DNA of 35,186 nt from JAMIFV01 sp035906055. Its GTDB lineage: Bacteria; Pseudomonadota; Alphaproteobacteria; Rickettsiales; JABCZZ01. The notes under the pieces are model-generated. The model did no database searches. It was given only the letters and a program-made list of their open reading frames with translations, and was not told the DNA's origin. Position 1 is the stretch's first letter. Each line of letters starts with the position of its first letter. The position numbers and the translations under genes are program-made. This document shows positions 1 through 6,914 of this stretch, one piece after another. The DNA is taken from the NCBI GenBank assembly GCA_035906055.1, contig JAMIFV010000036.1, positions 1-35,186 of the forward strand, given 5' to 3'.

Positions 1-2
1 GC

Positions 3-173
3 CTCAGCACCGTCTTTGCAGGCCAGTGGGTGGGCATACGCGAGGTAGAACCCGGAATCTGGCTTGTCAGCTTCATGCATTACGATATAGGATTCTTTGA
101 CGAAGACGCTAACAGAGTAGAACCGGCTACCAACCCATTCGCCGAAAAACTGTTACCTATGTGTCCAGTATAA
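3..173 (+). CDS. IS transposase, C-terminal fragment (5' end outside window)
   Basis: Reading frame 3 is open from the window edge to a TAA at 171-173 and gives 56 residues. They contain WVGIREVEPGIWLVSFM, then YDIGFFDED, and end in LLPMCPV. This is the usual C-terminal tail of integrase-type (DDE, rve) transposases of IS3/IS481-like elements, where a small beta domain follows the catalytic core. No catalytic residues lie in the part present. The stop falls inside the presumed IS end, as is common for these elements. The subfamily cannot be fixed from this fragment. Confidence 0.7.
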   Translation, partial: LSTVFAGQWVGIREVEPGIWLVSFMHYDIGFFDEDANRVEPATNPFAEKLLPMCPV

Positions 174-194
174 ACTGTTACCCATGTCTCCGGG
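150..194. repeat. Direct repeat at the presumed IS terminus
   Basis: Two copies of a motif of about 17 bases, CTGTTACC(T/C)ATGT(G/C)TCC, start at 150 and 175 and so lie 25 bp apart. The first overlaps the transposase stop region. They probably mark the terminal binding sites of the IS on the left. The exact IS boundary is not determined. The tRNA-Ile 3' end begins about 17 bp further on. Confidence 0.5.
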
Positions 195-210
195 TTGGAC
201 CAGGGGAGAA

Positions 211-287
<77 letters not shown>

Positions 288-304
288 TCATAAGAGGAGG
301 GGTT

Positions 305-333
305 CTTTTAGGTCGCGGGAGCGTAAAAGTCAA
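305..333 (-). promoter_or_regulatory. Candidate promoter of tRNA-Ile
   Basis: On the minus strand TTGACT (333-328) is followed after 17 nt by TAAAAG (310-305). The predicted start is near 298, about 10 nt before the mature tRNA 5' end at 287. The -35 is good and the -10 is mediocre (4 of 6). Confidence 0.4.
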
Positions 334-386
334 ATTTTTACTTGCGCCTGCGGTAAATATCACAAAATGCTGATATTATTACACTA

Positions 387-773
387 TTACTTGTCGAGAT
401 TATCGATCCCGGGCTTGCCTTTTGCCCATAGCGCCAGCCTGCGCCCCAGCTTGAGCAGCGGATAGGCGGCGTTGCTGGCTGCCTCTGAGCTCATGAACCT
501 GGCGTTCAGGCGGTTGATGAGGTCGTCGTCCGCGCCCAGTTCCGCCAGTTTCTGTAACGCACCGGCACTGTGATGATACCTATTATCCGTCACCACCACC
601 ATGCCTTCGTCGAGACTCAAGCCGCGTGTTCTTATTTCCTGCAGCACGGGATGCGCGCTTTCCGTGCGCGCATCCAGCAGTTCAAGTTTCACCCCGTCTC
701 TGGCACGGAAATGCGTCACGCCGAACTGGCAGAGCGGGCATTCGCCGTCATAGATGATAATGACGTCCGGCAT
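387..773 (-). CDS. DCC-family thiol-disulfide oxidoreductase (DUF393)
   Basis: This is a 128-residue cytoplasmic protein beginning MPDVIIIYDGECPLCQ. The DGxCxxC signature at residues 9-15 (C12, C15) defines the DCC/DUF393 family (YuxK-like). Members have a thioredoxin-like start and are presumed thiol-disulfide oxidoreductases without a settled substrate. The length fits the family. The ATG at 773 has GAGGT just upstream, within the last codons of proB, whose TAG is at 778-776, so the two are translationally adjacent. It is the last gene of the obgE-proB run. No strong terminator is visible after it; the short palindrome around 356-375 has no T-tract. The family call is firm and the biochemical role is not known. 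Confidence 0.85.
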   Translation of the reverse strand: MPDVIIIYDGECPLCQFGVTHFRARDGVKLELLDARTESAHPVLQEIRTRGLSLDEGMVVVTDNRYHHSAGALQKLAELGADDDLINRLNARFMSSEAASNAAYPLLKLGRRLALWAKGKPGIDNLDK

Positions 774-775
774 AA

Positions 776-1882
776 CTACCTCAAGACAAGATCATCCCTG
801 TGAATTAAAACGTTGCGGCCCTTGAAGCCCAGCGTCGCCTCGATCTCAGCGCTTTGCTTGCCGATGATGCGCGCGGCATCATCGCTGCCATAGGCAATAA
901 GCCCTTTGCCTACTTCGCGTGAGTCCATATCGCATATTGTCACGGCGTCGCCGCGTTCAAAACTGCCCTGCACTTTTTTGACACCGGCAGGCAACAGGCT
1001 TTTTCCATTCTTCAGCGCGTTCGCCGCACCTTCATCAATGAAAATAATACCGGCAGGAGCGATGGAGCCGCTTATCCAGTGCTTGCGCGCGCTGATGGGT
1101 GTGGAGGACGCGATGAACCATGTGGCCTTGCCGCCCGCTTCCAGCGCCTTCAGGGGATGCAGCGCCTCGCCTTTGGCAATGGCCATGCTGCAACCTGCGG
1201 CGAGCGCTATCTTGCCCGCTTCTATTTTGGTTATCATGCCGCCGGAGCCGACATCGGACGCGGCCCCCCCTGCCCCTGCCTCTATCTCGCGCGTGATTTC
1301 ACGCACTTCGGGGATGTGTTTAGCCGCTGCATCCTTATGCGGATTGCCGGTATAAAGCCCGTCGATATCGGAGAAGAGCACGAGCGTATCGGCACTGGCC
1401 ATCTGCGCTACGCGTGCCGCTAAGCGGTCATTATCGCCGAAGCGCAACTCGGCGGTGGCCACGGTATCATTCTCATTGATGACGGGGATGACGCCCTGCT
1501 CCAGCAACACTTCCAGCGTGTTGCGCGCGTTGAGGTAGCGGCGGCGGTTCTCGCTGTCATCAATCGTCAAAAGCAACTGCGCCGCATGCTGGCCGTGTTT
1601 TTCCAGCGCCTCACGCCAGGCCTGCGCCAGCAATATCTGCCCGCAGGCGGCGGCGGCCTGCTTTTCTTCCAGCTTAAGCGCCTTGTGCGTGAAGCCTATC
1701 ACCTTGCGGCCCAGCGCCACCGCGCCGGAACTGACGATAATCACCTGCGTGCCACGCTGGCGCATCGTTGCCACGTCTTGGGCAAACGCCGCCAGCCACT
1801 CGGCACGCACTGTGCCTTGCGCGTCTATGAGCGTAGACGAGCCGATCTTAACGACGACACATTTACTCCTGTTCAGCAGCAT
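776..1882 (-). CDS. proB: Glutamate 5-kinase
   Basis: ProB phosphorylates glutamate to gamma-glutamyl phosphate, the first step of proline synthesis; proA at 6915 encodes the next enzyme. The amino-acid kinase domain starts at VVVKIGSSTLID (residues 9-20). It includes the glycine-rich VIIVSSGAVALGR and the substrate loop VINENDTVATAELRFGDND. The last ~85 residues form a PUA domain (SLLPAGVKKVQGSFERGD). The length of 368 residues is normal. Two starts are possible. The ATG at 1882 lies inside obgE (20-nt overlap) behind AGGA. The ATG at 1862 directly follows the obgE TAA, with AGGAG only three bases away. Either way the gene is translationally coupled to obgE. Unlike in many relatives, proA does not follow; a DCC oxidoreductase does. 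Confidence 0.96.
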   Translation of the reverse strand: MLLNRSKCVVVKIGSSTLIDAQGTVRAEWLAAFAQDVATMRQRGTQVIIVSSGAVALGRKVIGFTHKALKLEEKQAAAACGQILLAQAWREALEKHGQHAAQLLLTIDDSENRRRYLNARNTLEVLLEQGVIPVINENDTVATAELRFGDNDRLAARVAQMASADTLVLFSDIDGLYTGNPHKDAAAKHIPEVREITREIEAGAGGAASDVGSGGMITKIEAGKIALAAGCSMAIAKGEALHPLKALEAGGKATWFIASSTPISARKHWISGSIAPAGIIFIDEGAANALKNGKSLLPAGVKKVQGSFERGDAVTICDMDSREVGKGLIAYGSDDAARIIGKQSAEIEATLGFKGRNVLIHRDDLVLR

Positions 1883-2888
1883 TATCCTGTTCCGCCCGCT
1901 TTTCCTTTATCACTTTCCACATATCGCGCAAAACCCCCTGCACGCCGTCACCGGTAACGGCAGAGATGGCATGCACGTTCTTTTTGCCGCTGGCTTTCTT
2001 GAGGGCCCTGAGCTTAGCTTTTATTTCTTCTGCGGTCAGTGCATCGCATTTATTGAGCGCAACAATTTCCTCTTTTTCCTCAAGCTTATCGCTGTATTCG
2101 GTGATCTCGTTGCGGATGGTTGCGTAAGCTTCCGCCACGTCTTCCTGCGTGCCGTCAATAAGATGCAGCAGCACACCGCAGCGCTCCACATGCGCCAGAA
2201 AACGCAGGCCCAGCCCCACGCCCAGATGCGCGCCTTCAATAAGGCCGGGGATATCCGCCAGCACAAACTCGCTGCCGTCGATATAGACCACACCAAGCTG
2301 CGGCGTGAGGGTGGTGAAGGGATAATCCGCGATCTTGGGCTTTGCGCGCGATACCGCAGCAAGAAACGTGGATTTGCCAGCGTTGGGCATGCCCAGAAGC
2401 CCTGCATCCGAGAACAGCTTCAGGCGCAGCCATACCCACATCTCTTCGCCGGGTTCGCCCGGCTGCGCGTGCTTGGGCGCCTGATTGATGGAGCTTTTGA
2501 AATGCGCGTTACCCATGCCGCCGCGCCCGCCGCGCAGCAGCACCACGCTCTGGCCTTGCTGCGTCATATCGGCCAGCACGGTTTCCTTATCTTCGGCCAG
2601 GATCTCGGTGCCCACAGGCACTTTGAGTATCATATCGTCAGCCCCCAGGCCGCTGCGCTGCGCGCCTTTGCCATGCTCGCCCTTATGCGCCTTGAAATGC
2701 TGCTGGTAGCGGTAATCAATGAGCGTATTGAGTGCGTTTTCAGCCACCACGATAATACTGCCGCCGCGCCCGCCATTGCCGCCGTCCGGCCCGCCATGCT
2801 CGATGAACTTCTCGCGGCGGAAGCTCACACAGCCCGCCCCGCCATCGCCACTGCGGAGGTAAATCTTTGCTTCATCAAGAAATTTCAT
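1863..2888 (-). CDS. obgE: GTPase Obg (CgtA), 50S assembly factor
   Basis: This essential GTPase binds the 50S subunit during late assembly and links ribosome state to growth and the stringent response. The glycine-rich Obg fold covers residues 1-158 (SGDGGAGC, GGPDGGNGGRGGS). The G domain follows: G1 GMPNAGKST at 166-174, switch I YPFTTLTP at 189-196, G3 DIPG at 212-215, G4 NKCD at 279-282 and G5 SAV at 309-311. The protein has 341 residues and lacks the extra C-terminal OCT domain of some Gram-positives. It follows rplU-rpmA in the usual bacterial order but is separated from them by a terminator. Its own promoter places the transcript start almost at the ATG, and no Shine-Dalgarno is seen. 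Confidence 0.97.
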   Translation of the reverse strand: MKFLDEAKIYLRSGDGGAGCVSFRREKFIEHGGPDGGNGGRGGSIIVVAENALNTLIDYRYQQHFKAHKGEHGKGAQRSGLGADDMILKVPVGTEILAEDKETVLADMTQQGQSVVLLRGGRGGMGNAHFKSSINQAPKHAQPGEPGEEMWVWLRLKLFSDAGLLGMPNAGKSTFLAAVSRAKPKIADYPFTTLTPQLGVVYIDGSEFVLADIPGLIEGAHLGVGLGLRFLAHVERCGVLLHLIDGTQEDVAEAYATIRNEITEYSDKLEEKEEIVALNKCDALTAEEIKAKLRALKKASGKKNVHAISAVTGDGVQGVLRDMWKVIKEKRAEQDNAAEQE

Positions 2889-2897
2889 ACGGATCGC

Positions 2898-2926
2898 TTA
2901 TAACAGAACGGTTGCTGGTTTTACAA
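2898..2926 (-). promoter_or_regulatory. Candidate obgE promoter, near-leaderless
   Basis: On the minus strand TTGTAA (2926-2921) and TTATAA (2903-2898) are 17 nt apart. A start about 7 nt downstream falls near 2891, only a few bases before the obgE ATG at 2888. The -35 overlaps the T-tract of the rpmA terminator, which suggests obgE is re-initiated after termination of the ribosomal protein transcript. Confidence 0.5.
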
Positions 2927-2955
2927 AATAAAAAGGCGGTGCCTGTGGCACCGCC
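2925..2955 (-). terminator. Rho-independent terminator after rplU-rpmA
   Basis: A perfect 9-bp GC-rich stem (2955-2947 with 2943-2935, GGCGGTGCC type) has a 3-nt loop. On the minus strand it is followed by a T-rich run (2934-2925). It lies 28 bp after the rpmA stop and before obgE. Confidence 0.88.
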
Positions 2956-2982
2956 GATTCATCATGTCTTTGCGAGAGAAGC

Positions 2983-3234
2983 TTAAGCCTTCACGGAAAC
3001 GAACGTGCGGCCCTGTGCTTTGTGGTGGAACTCCACTTTGCCTTCGGCAGTGGCAAAGAGGGTGTGGTCCTTACCCATGCCCACATTAACGCCCGGGTAC
3101 ACTTTGGTGCCGCGCTGGCGAATGATGATATTGCCGGGGATCACGATCTCGCCTTCATATTTCTTAACACCGAGGCGGCGGCCTGCGGAATCGCGACCGT
3201 TGGTAGTACTGCCACCTGCTTTTTTATGAGCCAT
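2983..3234 (-). CDS. rpmA: 50S ribosomal protein L27
   Basis: This is an 83-residue basic protein with the family's flexible N-terminus MAHKKAGGSTTNGRDS, which reaches the peptidyl transferase centre. The core GxxIxRQRGTKxxPGxNVGxGKDHTLFA follows and is complete. Length is typical (84-90). There is no N-terminal cleavage extension of the Firmicutes type. The ATG at 3234 has AGGAG upstream. It forms a two-gene operon with rplU (54-nt gap) and ends at a strong terminator. Confidence 0.97.
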   Translation of the reverse strand: MAHKKAGGSTTNGRDSAGRRLGVKKYEGEIVIPGNIIIRQRGTKVYPGVNVGMGKDHTLFATAEGKVEFHHKAQGRTFVSVKA

Positions 3235-3288
3235 GTTTTTCTCCTTTAAATGTCTCCTGTTCGGCCTCCTTGCCTCACAGTTAGACGA

Positions 3289-3588
3289 TTATGCCTTTAT
3301 TTCAGTGATCTTGATTGCGGTGAGATGCTGGCGATGGCCGTTCTTGCGGCGGGAGTTGTGACGGCGGCGCTTCTTGAAGATAAGCACTTTTTCCGCACGG
3401 GTCTGTTCCACCACTTCCGCGCTTACGGACGCGCCGGAAAGCAGCGGGGTGCCGACTTTGCCGCCAGCGGCAAGCACTTCGCTGATAACGAATTTATCGC
3501 CAGCTTTGGCGTCCATTTTCTCAACCAGAACCACATCGTTCTGGGAGACGGTATATTGTTTTCCGCCGGTGCGGATGACTGCGAGCAT
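3289..3588 (-). CDS. rplU: 50S ribosomal protein L21
   Basis: This 99-residue protein begins MLAVIRTGGKQYTVSQNDVV, the canonical L21 start, and ends in the basic KRRRHNSRRKNGHRQ and ITEIKA block that binds 23S rRNA. The frame is open upstream to 3633, but the ATG at 3588 is chosen. It has a clean AGGAG, it aligns with the family N-terminus, and the promoter at 3613-3640 would lie inside any longer version. It is the first gene of rplU-rpmA. Confidence 0.97.
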   Translation of the reverse strand: MLAVIRTGGKQYTVSQNDVVLVEKMDAKAGDKFVISEVLAAGGKVGTPLLSGASVSAEVVEQTRAEKVLIFKKRRRHNSRRKNGHRQHLTAIKITEIKA

Positions 3589-3612
3589 AGGCTTCTCCTG
3601 ATTGGGAGGGGG

Positions 3613-3640
3613 AATATAGCCGCGCGCCAGCATATGTCAA
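3613..3640 (-). promoter_or_regulatory. rplU-rpmA promoter
   Basis: On the minus strand a consensus TTGACA (3640-3635) is followed after 16 nt by TATATT (3618-3613). The predicted start is near 3606, which gives a leader of about 18 nt including the AGGAG of rplU. Confidence 0.8.
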
Positions 3641-3920
3641 CGGATTATTTATATGGTTTCAGTGTTTCATGCCCCTTACACAGAAACACTTCATCCAATT
3701 GAATTATATTGCTAAAATAAAAACCCACAAAGAAATCGCCCAAATAACACGCTGAAGTGTTATCAGAATGCACATGAGAATGCATGTAACATCCCCCATA
3801 TCACCCGCAGGTGGCAAAGGCTTGCCGCCGGGCAGTTCGCTTAAGCTTCGCTGTAGCCGCAGACAGCGCGCACAAAGCAAGACCAAAGCCAACAACTGTC
3901 AAAGCGGGCTAATCCCTGTC
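3641..3920. other. Intergenic region between divergent rplU and tRNA-Ser
   Basis: This stretch lies between the rplU promoter and the tRNA-Ser promoter. A 63-codon minus-strand frame at 3704-3895 has no ribosome binding site, an odd composition and no family resemblance, so I do not call it. Short imperfect palindromes (around 3766-3795) are visible but nothing that can be named. Confidence 0.5.
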
Positions 3921-3948
3921 TGGACAACAATCCTATCTCTGCTATAAC
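3921..3948 (+). promoter_or_regulatory. Candidate tRNA-Ser promoter
   Basis: TGGACA (3921-3926) and TATAAC (3943-3948) are 16 nt apart. The start would be near 3955, leaving a leader of about 30 nt before the tRNA. Confidence 0.5.
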
Positions 3949-3986
3949 CGCCGCCTTGGCCGGACTGACCATTCGGCTGCGCGCGC

Positions 3987-4076
3987 GGAGGGGTGGCAGA
4001 GTGGTCGAATGCGGCGGTCTCGAAAACCGTTAAATCCTCACGGATTTCGGAGGTTCGAATCCTCTCCCCTCCGCCA
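3987..4076 (+). tRNA. tRNA-Ser (anticodon CGA)
   Basis: This is a 90-nt class II tRNA with encoded CCA (4074-4076). The acceptor stem pairs GGAGGGG (3987-3993) with CCCCTCC (4066-4072), with discriminator G. The anticodon loop TCTCGAAAA gives CGA, which reads UCG. The long variable arm TAAATCCTCACGGATTT is typical of serine tRNAs, and the T arm GGTTCGAAT is intact. Confidence 0.96.
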
Positions 4077-4159
4077 TTACAGTAAAGGCCCGGCCTGAGC
4101 CTGTAGCTGCGGCATGACTAAGAATCGCAAGTCCGGCAGTGCCTTCCTTGTCCTCAATG

Positions 4160-4480
4160 CTAACTCGTCAGCTTGAGTCCCACGATAGACACCAGCAGCA
4201 TGCCCAGGCATAGCAGCCGTGCTGTGGATGCCGGTTCCTGAAACAGCAGCATGCCCAGCACCGCCGCGCCGAACGCACCGATGCCCACCCATATCGCATA
4301 CGCCGTGCCGATGGGTAAAACCTGTGCCGCTTTGGCGAGCAGTAACATGCTTGCCGCCAATGTTACGAGCGTAAACATGCTCGGCCAGAATCTGGTAAAA
4401 CCGTCAGTATATTTAAGGCCGATGGCCCAGCACACTTCTAAAAGACCTGCAAAGATCAGGTATATCCACGCTGTCGACAT
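4160..4480 (-). CDS. gdx: Guanidinium exporter Gdx (SugE), SMR family
   Basis: This small inner-membrane protein of 106 residues has four transmembrane helices. It works as a dual-topology dimer and exports guanidinium in exchange for protons. The first helix carries LIFAGLLEVCWAIGLKY, with the essential glutamate at residue 14 and the W-A-x-G-L-K signature of the Gdx branch rather than the multidrug EmrE branch. GTAYAIWVGIGAFGA in helix 3 is also typical. The start is the ATG at 4480, which matches the family and follows a G-rich site; a longer frame to 4552 would run through the riboswitch. The guanidine-III riboswitch just upstream independently supports the substrate. Confidence 0.93.
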   Translation of the reverse strand: MSTAWIYLIFAGLLEVCWAIGLKYTDGFTRFWPSMFTLVTLAASMLLLAKAAQVLPIGTAYAIWVGIGAFGAAVLGMLLFQEPASTARLLCLGMLLVSIVGLKLTS

Positions 4481-4506
4481 AACACCCCCTTTTGAATTTA
4501 CATAGG

Positions 4507-4547
4507 GCGTCGTCTTGTCCTGACCGGGTACGGCGCATCTCGTCCGG
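4507..4547 (-). promoter_or_regulatory. Guanidine-III (ykkC-III) riboswitch
   Basis: Read on the minus strand, the 41 nt from 4547 to 4507 match the class III guanidine aptamer as I remember it from the Thermobifida structure, differing at only two positions (10 and 38, both A for G). The 5' CCGG pairs with the internal CCGG, and GCGCCGT pairs with the 3' ACGACGC apart from one A-C mismatch. Together these form the H-type pseudoknot. It ends 26 nt before the gdx ATG, so ligand binding probably exposes or hides the ribosome binding site at about 4484-4490. Class III elements are known to precede SMR exporters. Confidence 0.88.
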
Positions 4548-4746
4548 AGCATTCCGATAATAGGCTCTCAAGAATTATTGTAAACAAAAAACCTTATTCA
4601 GGGCGGAGATCAATATTACCCTCTCAATAAGAAGATGTTTTTATTCTGTAACAGGGTTCGAATGCCAATCACGCGCCAGACATTTTTCACCGCATATTCA
4701 AGTGAATTGCTCAGTCGTTCCGTATGGCAGCCTGTGGCAGCAGGGG

Positions 4747-5703
4747 TTACTGAAACCTGAAACTCAATGCACAGTTCATGCCGATGCCGCTGTTTTGGGT
4801 GAGGGAGTATTGCTGCGTTACTCCGGCCACATTATTGTTGTCGTAACATGTCGTAGACGAGCCTGCTGTCGCTGCCGTAGTTGCAGACCAGAATGGATTT
4901 CCCGAATTAGCCCCAGACGCACCGTCTCCCGCTGCCCATGCCATAAAGGAAAGGTTAACAGCGTTGTTATAGTAAGTCGCCATAATTTTACCGCCCTGAG
5001 GAAAACCGTCATCAACTTTCTGGTCAATTGCATGAGCGTCTTTGACGGCTAATCCCACAGATGTATTGGCATACCACGCTCCGGAGCCTGAATTCATGCT
5101 GCTTATTCTGGATAATACAAAATAACTTGCTTCGGGTACTACATTATATCCGGCACCAATGAGCCCTGAAAGCACGTATACGTAATTTCCATTGCCAATT
5201 TTTGCTGCGGGGAAGTAATTGGAGATAGTGGTGTTGGTGGCATGAGATAAGTTATCAAGGTAAGAACTGTCGGGCAAAAAATTACCTTCTATTAAACGGG
5301 CGCGGCCAAGGTCGCTCCAGAAATAAACTAGCTCCCCGCTGGCAAAGCATATATTGCAGACCCAACCTCCACTCATAGTGCCCTGAATCACCCCATTTCC
5401 GTCGCCTTCACCTGCATATTGCGGACGAGCCAGAAAGCCAAACCTGCTTGCTTCCGGTTCCGGAACGTCACCGGGAAGATGCCCGTATTTCAGACGAAAC
5501 GTGTTCACGGCCTGCTGGTATTTTTCTATCTGGCTGATTTGTGAGCGTATGGCAGCAGCACTGATGAGGTCGCGTCCCACAAGAACACCGCCGACGATCA
5601 GGCCGATGATGACCAGAACAATACTAAGCTCGATCAGTGTGAAAGCGCGTCTGGTTTCTGCATTCGAGGGCATGTCCAAAATATTAAACATTTTCCATTG
5701 CAT
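4747..5703 (-). CDS. Type IV pilin-like / pseudopilin protein with prepilin leader
   Basis: This is a protein of about 318 residues with a class III (prepilin) signal: RRA then FTLIELSIVLVIIGLIVGG. That is a charged leader, a presumed cut before Phe, the conserved Glu at +5 and a hydrophobic helix. The residue before the cut is Ala instead of the usual Gly. A helical stretch (IRSQISQIEKYQQAVNTFRLKYG) and LPGDVP follow, as in many pseudopilins. Four cysteines (CNIC, CYD, NCAL) could form two disulfides outside the membrane. In-frame ATGs at 5703, 5691 and 5673 are all possible and none has a clear binding site; the last gives a 10-residue leader. No other pilus or type II secretion gene is nearby, so its machine must be encoded elsewhere. 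Confidence 0.82.
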   Translation of the reverse strand: MQWKMFNILDMPSNAETRRAFTLIELSIVLVIIGLIVGGVLVGRDLISAAAIRSQISQIEKYQQAVNTFRLKYGHLPGDVPEPEASRFGFLARPQYAGEGDGNGVIQGTMSGGWVCNICFASGELVYFWSDLGRARLIEGNFLPDSSYLDNLSHATNTTISNYFPAAKIGNGNYVYVLSGLIGAGYNVVPEASYFVLSRISSMNSGSGAWYANTSVGLAVKDAHAIDQKVDDGFPQGGKIMATYYNNAVNLSFMAWAAGDGASGANSGNPFWSATTAATAGSSTTCYDNNNVAGVTQQYSLTQNSGIGMNCALSFRFQ

Positions 5704-5763
5704 ATTCAATCGTATTTGTGGGTAGCCTAAAATGGCACAAGAGATGTAGCCATTGAATTCTTT

Positions 5764-5802
5764 TTTGAAAAAACAAAGGCCGGTTCTTTTGGAACCGGCC
5801 TT
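5764..5802 (-). terminator. Rho-independent terminator after rplM-rpsI
   Basis: An 11-bp perfect stem (5802-5792 with 5786-5776, AAGGCCGGTTC type) has a 5-nt loop. On the minus strand it is followed by a T-rich run to about 5764. It lies 21 bp after the rpsI stop. Confidence 0.88.
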
Positions 5803-5823
5803 GATTCTGTAATCCGCCAGAAA

Positions 5824-6318
5824 TCAGCGCTTGCTGAACTGGAAGGAGCGACGGGCTTTTTTACGGCCATATTTCTTGCGTTCCACCACGCGAGCGTCAC
5901 GGGTGAGAAAGCCGCCGGTGCGCAGTACTTTGTGGAACTCGGTGTCGTAAGCGTCGAGCGCGCGGCTGATGCCGAGGCGAACCGCACCGGCCTGGCCGGA
6001 GAGACCGCCGCCGACTACGGTGCACAGTACATCGAAGTTACCAGCGCGGTTAAGGGCACCGAAGGGCTGGTTGATGATCATGCGCAGCACGGGGCGTGCG
6101 AAATATTCGGAGACTTCCTTACCGTTCACGGTGATCTTGCCGGAACCGCGGGTGATCCAGACGCGGGCAACAGCGTCCTTGCGGCGGCCAGTGCCATAGG
6201 TGCGCAGGATGTTGGCGTCTGCCTTGGGAGCTTTTACTTTCGCTTCCGCTTTAACGGCGGGAGCCTTAGCTGCGGGCTTCTCGGTTTTCTTTTCTGCGGT
6301 TTTAGCCTTCGTTACCAT
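5824..6318 (-). CDS. rpsI: 30S ribosomal protein S9
   Basis: The S9 core starts near residue 38 (LRTYGTGRRKDAVARVWITRGSG) and runs to the C-terminal RKKARRSFQFSKR tail, whose final basic residues reach the P-site tRNA. It is preceded by an extension of about 36 residues rich in Lys, Ala and Pro, which brings the protein to 164 residues. Extensions of this sort are usual in alphaproteobacterial S9. The gene lies 9 nt after rplM, as in nearly all bacteria, and is followed by a strong terminator. Confidence 0.97.
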   Translation of the reverse strand: MVTKAKTAEKKTEKPAAKAPAVKAEAKVKAPKADANILRTYGTGRRKDAVARVWITRGSGKITVNGKEVSEYFARPVLRMIINQPFGALNRAGNFDVLCTVVGGGLSGQAGAVRLGISRALDAYDTEFHKVLRTGGFLTRDARVVERKKYGRKKARRSFQFSKR

Positions 6319-6327
6319 GGTGGACCT

Positions 6328-6783
6328 TTAGCGCTTATTCTTGGGGTTTTTGGATGCAAAGTCGTAAACTTTAGGCTGCTGAGCAACATGGGGATGCTCC
6401 GTACCTGCATATACGCGCAGCTTGGCGAACTGGTGGTTGCCGAGCGGGCCTTCGGGCATCATGCGTTCAACGGCCTTGAGGATGATGCGCTCGGGGTGCG
6501 TGTCGAGTACGAACTGCGCCTTGCGTTCTTTCAGACCGCCGGGATGGCCGGTATGGTGATAATATACTTTCTGTTCAACTTTACGGCCGGTCATCTTCAC
6601 CTTCTCGGCATTGATAACGACCACATGGTCGCCCGTATCAATGTGCGGGGTGTACATCGGCTTGTTCTTGCCGCGCAGGATCTTGGAGATCTCGGTTGCG
6701 AGGCGGCCCAGAACGAGGTTTTCTGCGTCGATGATCCACCAGTTGGCGGTCACATCGGAGGGTTTTGCACTGTAAGTCTTCAT
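6328..6783 (-). CDS. rplM: 50S ribosomal protein L13
   Basis: This 151-residue protein is complete. It has MKTYSAKPSDVTANWWIIDAE at the start, LGRLATEISKILRGK, GDHVVVINAEKVKMTGRK and YHHTGHPGGLK, all family hallmarks. L13 is an early-assembly protein of the large subunit. The gene is first in rplM-rpsI. Its promoter lies 34-62 bp upstream, and the binding site in front of the ATG is weak. Confidence 0.97.
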   Translation of the reverse strand: MKTYSAKPSDVTANWWIIDAENLVLGRLATEISKILRGKNKPMYTPHIDTGDHVVVINAEKVKMTGRKVEQKVYYHHTGHPGGLKERKAQFVLDTHPERIILKAVERMMPEGPLGNHQFAKLRVYAGTEHPHVAQQPKVYDFASKNPKNKR

Positions 6784-6816
6784 AAATCTATCGCTTTAAG
6801 CGTGAAAAGGAGGCGC

Positions 6817-6845
6817 ACAATAGGCAAGAGGCCTAAAACTGTCAA
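6817..6845 (-). promoter_or_regulatory. rplM-rpsI promoter
   Basis: On the minus strand TTGACA (6845-6840) and TATTGT (6822-6817) are 17 nt apart, giving a start near 6810. In the opposite direction TATACT at 6877-6882 could be the -10 for proA, but its -35 is poor. Confidence 0.75.
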
Positions 6846-6914
6846 CTGAAATATAGCGCATCCGCGCTTTCGATGCTATACTACGCAGCTCATTTAAAAT
6901 GTTAAGTAAAATCA

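Noticed and set aside
1683..2903. 406-codon plus-strand open frame
   Set aside because: Runs opposite to proB and obgE, both complete with intact motifs; no binding site or family resemblance.
3704..3895. 63-codon minus-strand frame upstream of rplU
   Set aside because: No binding site, atypical composition and no family; treated as intergenic.
4481..4560. Mini-ykkC (guanidine-II) riboswitch
   Set aside because: No pair of hairpins with ACGR loops; the sequence instead matches the class III pseudoknot.
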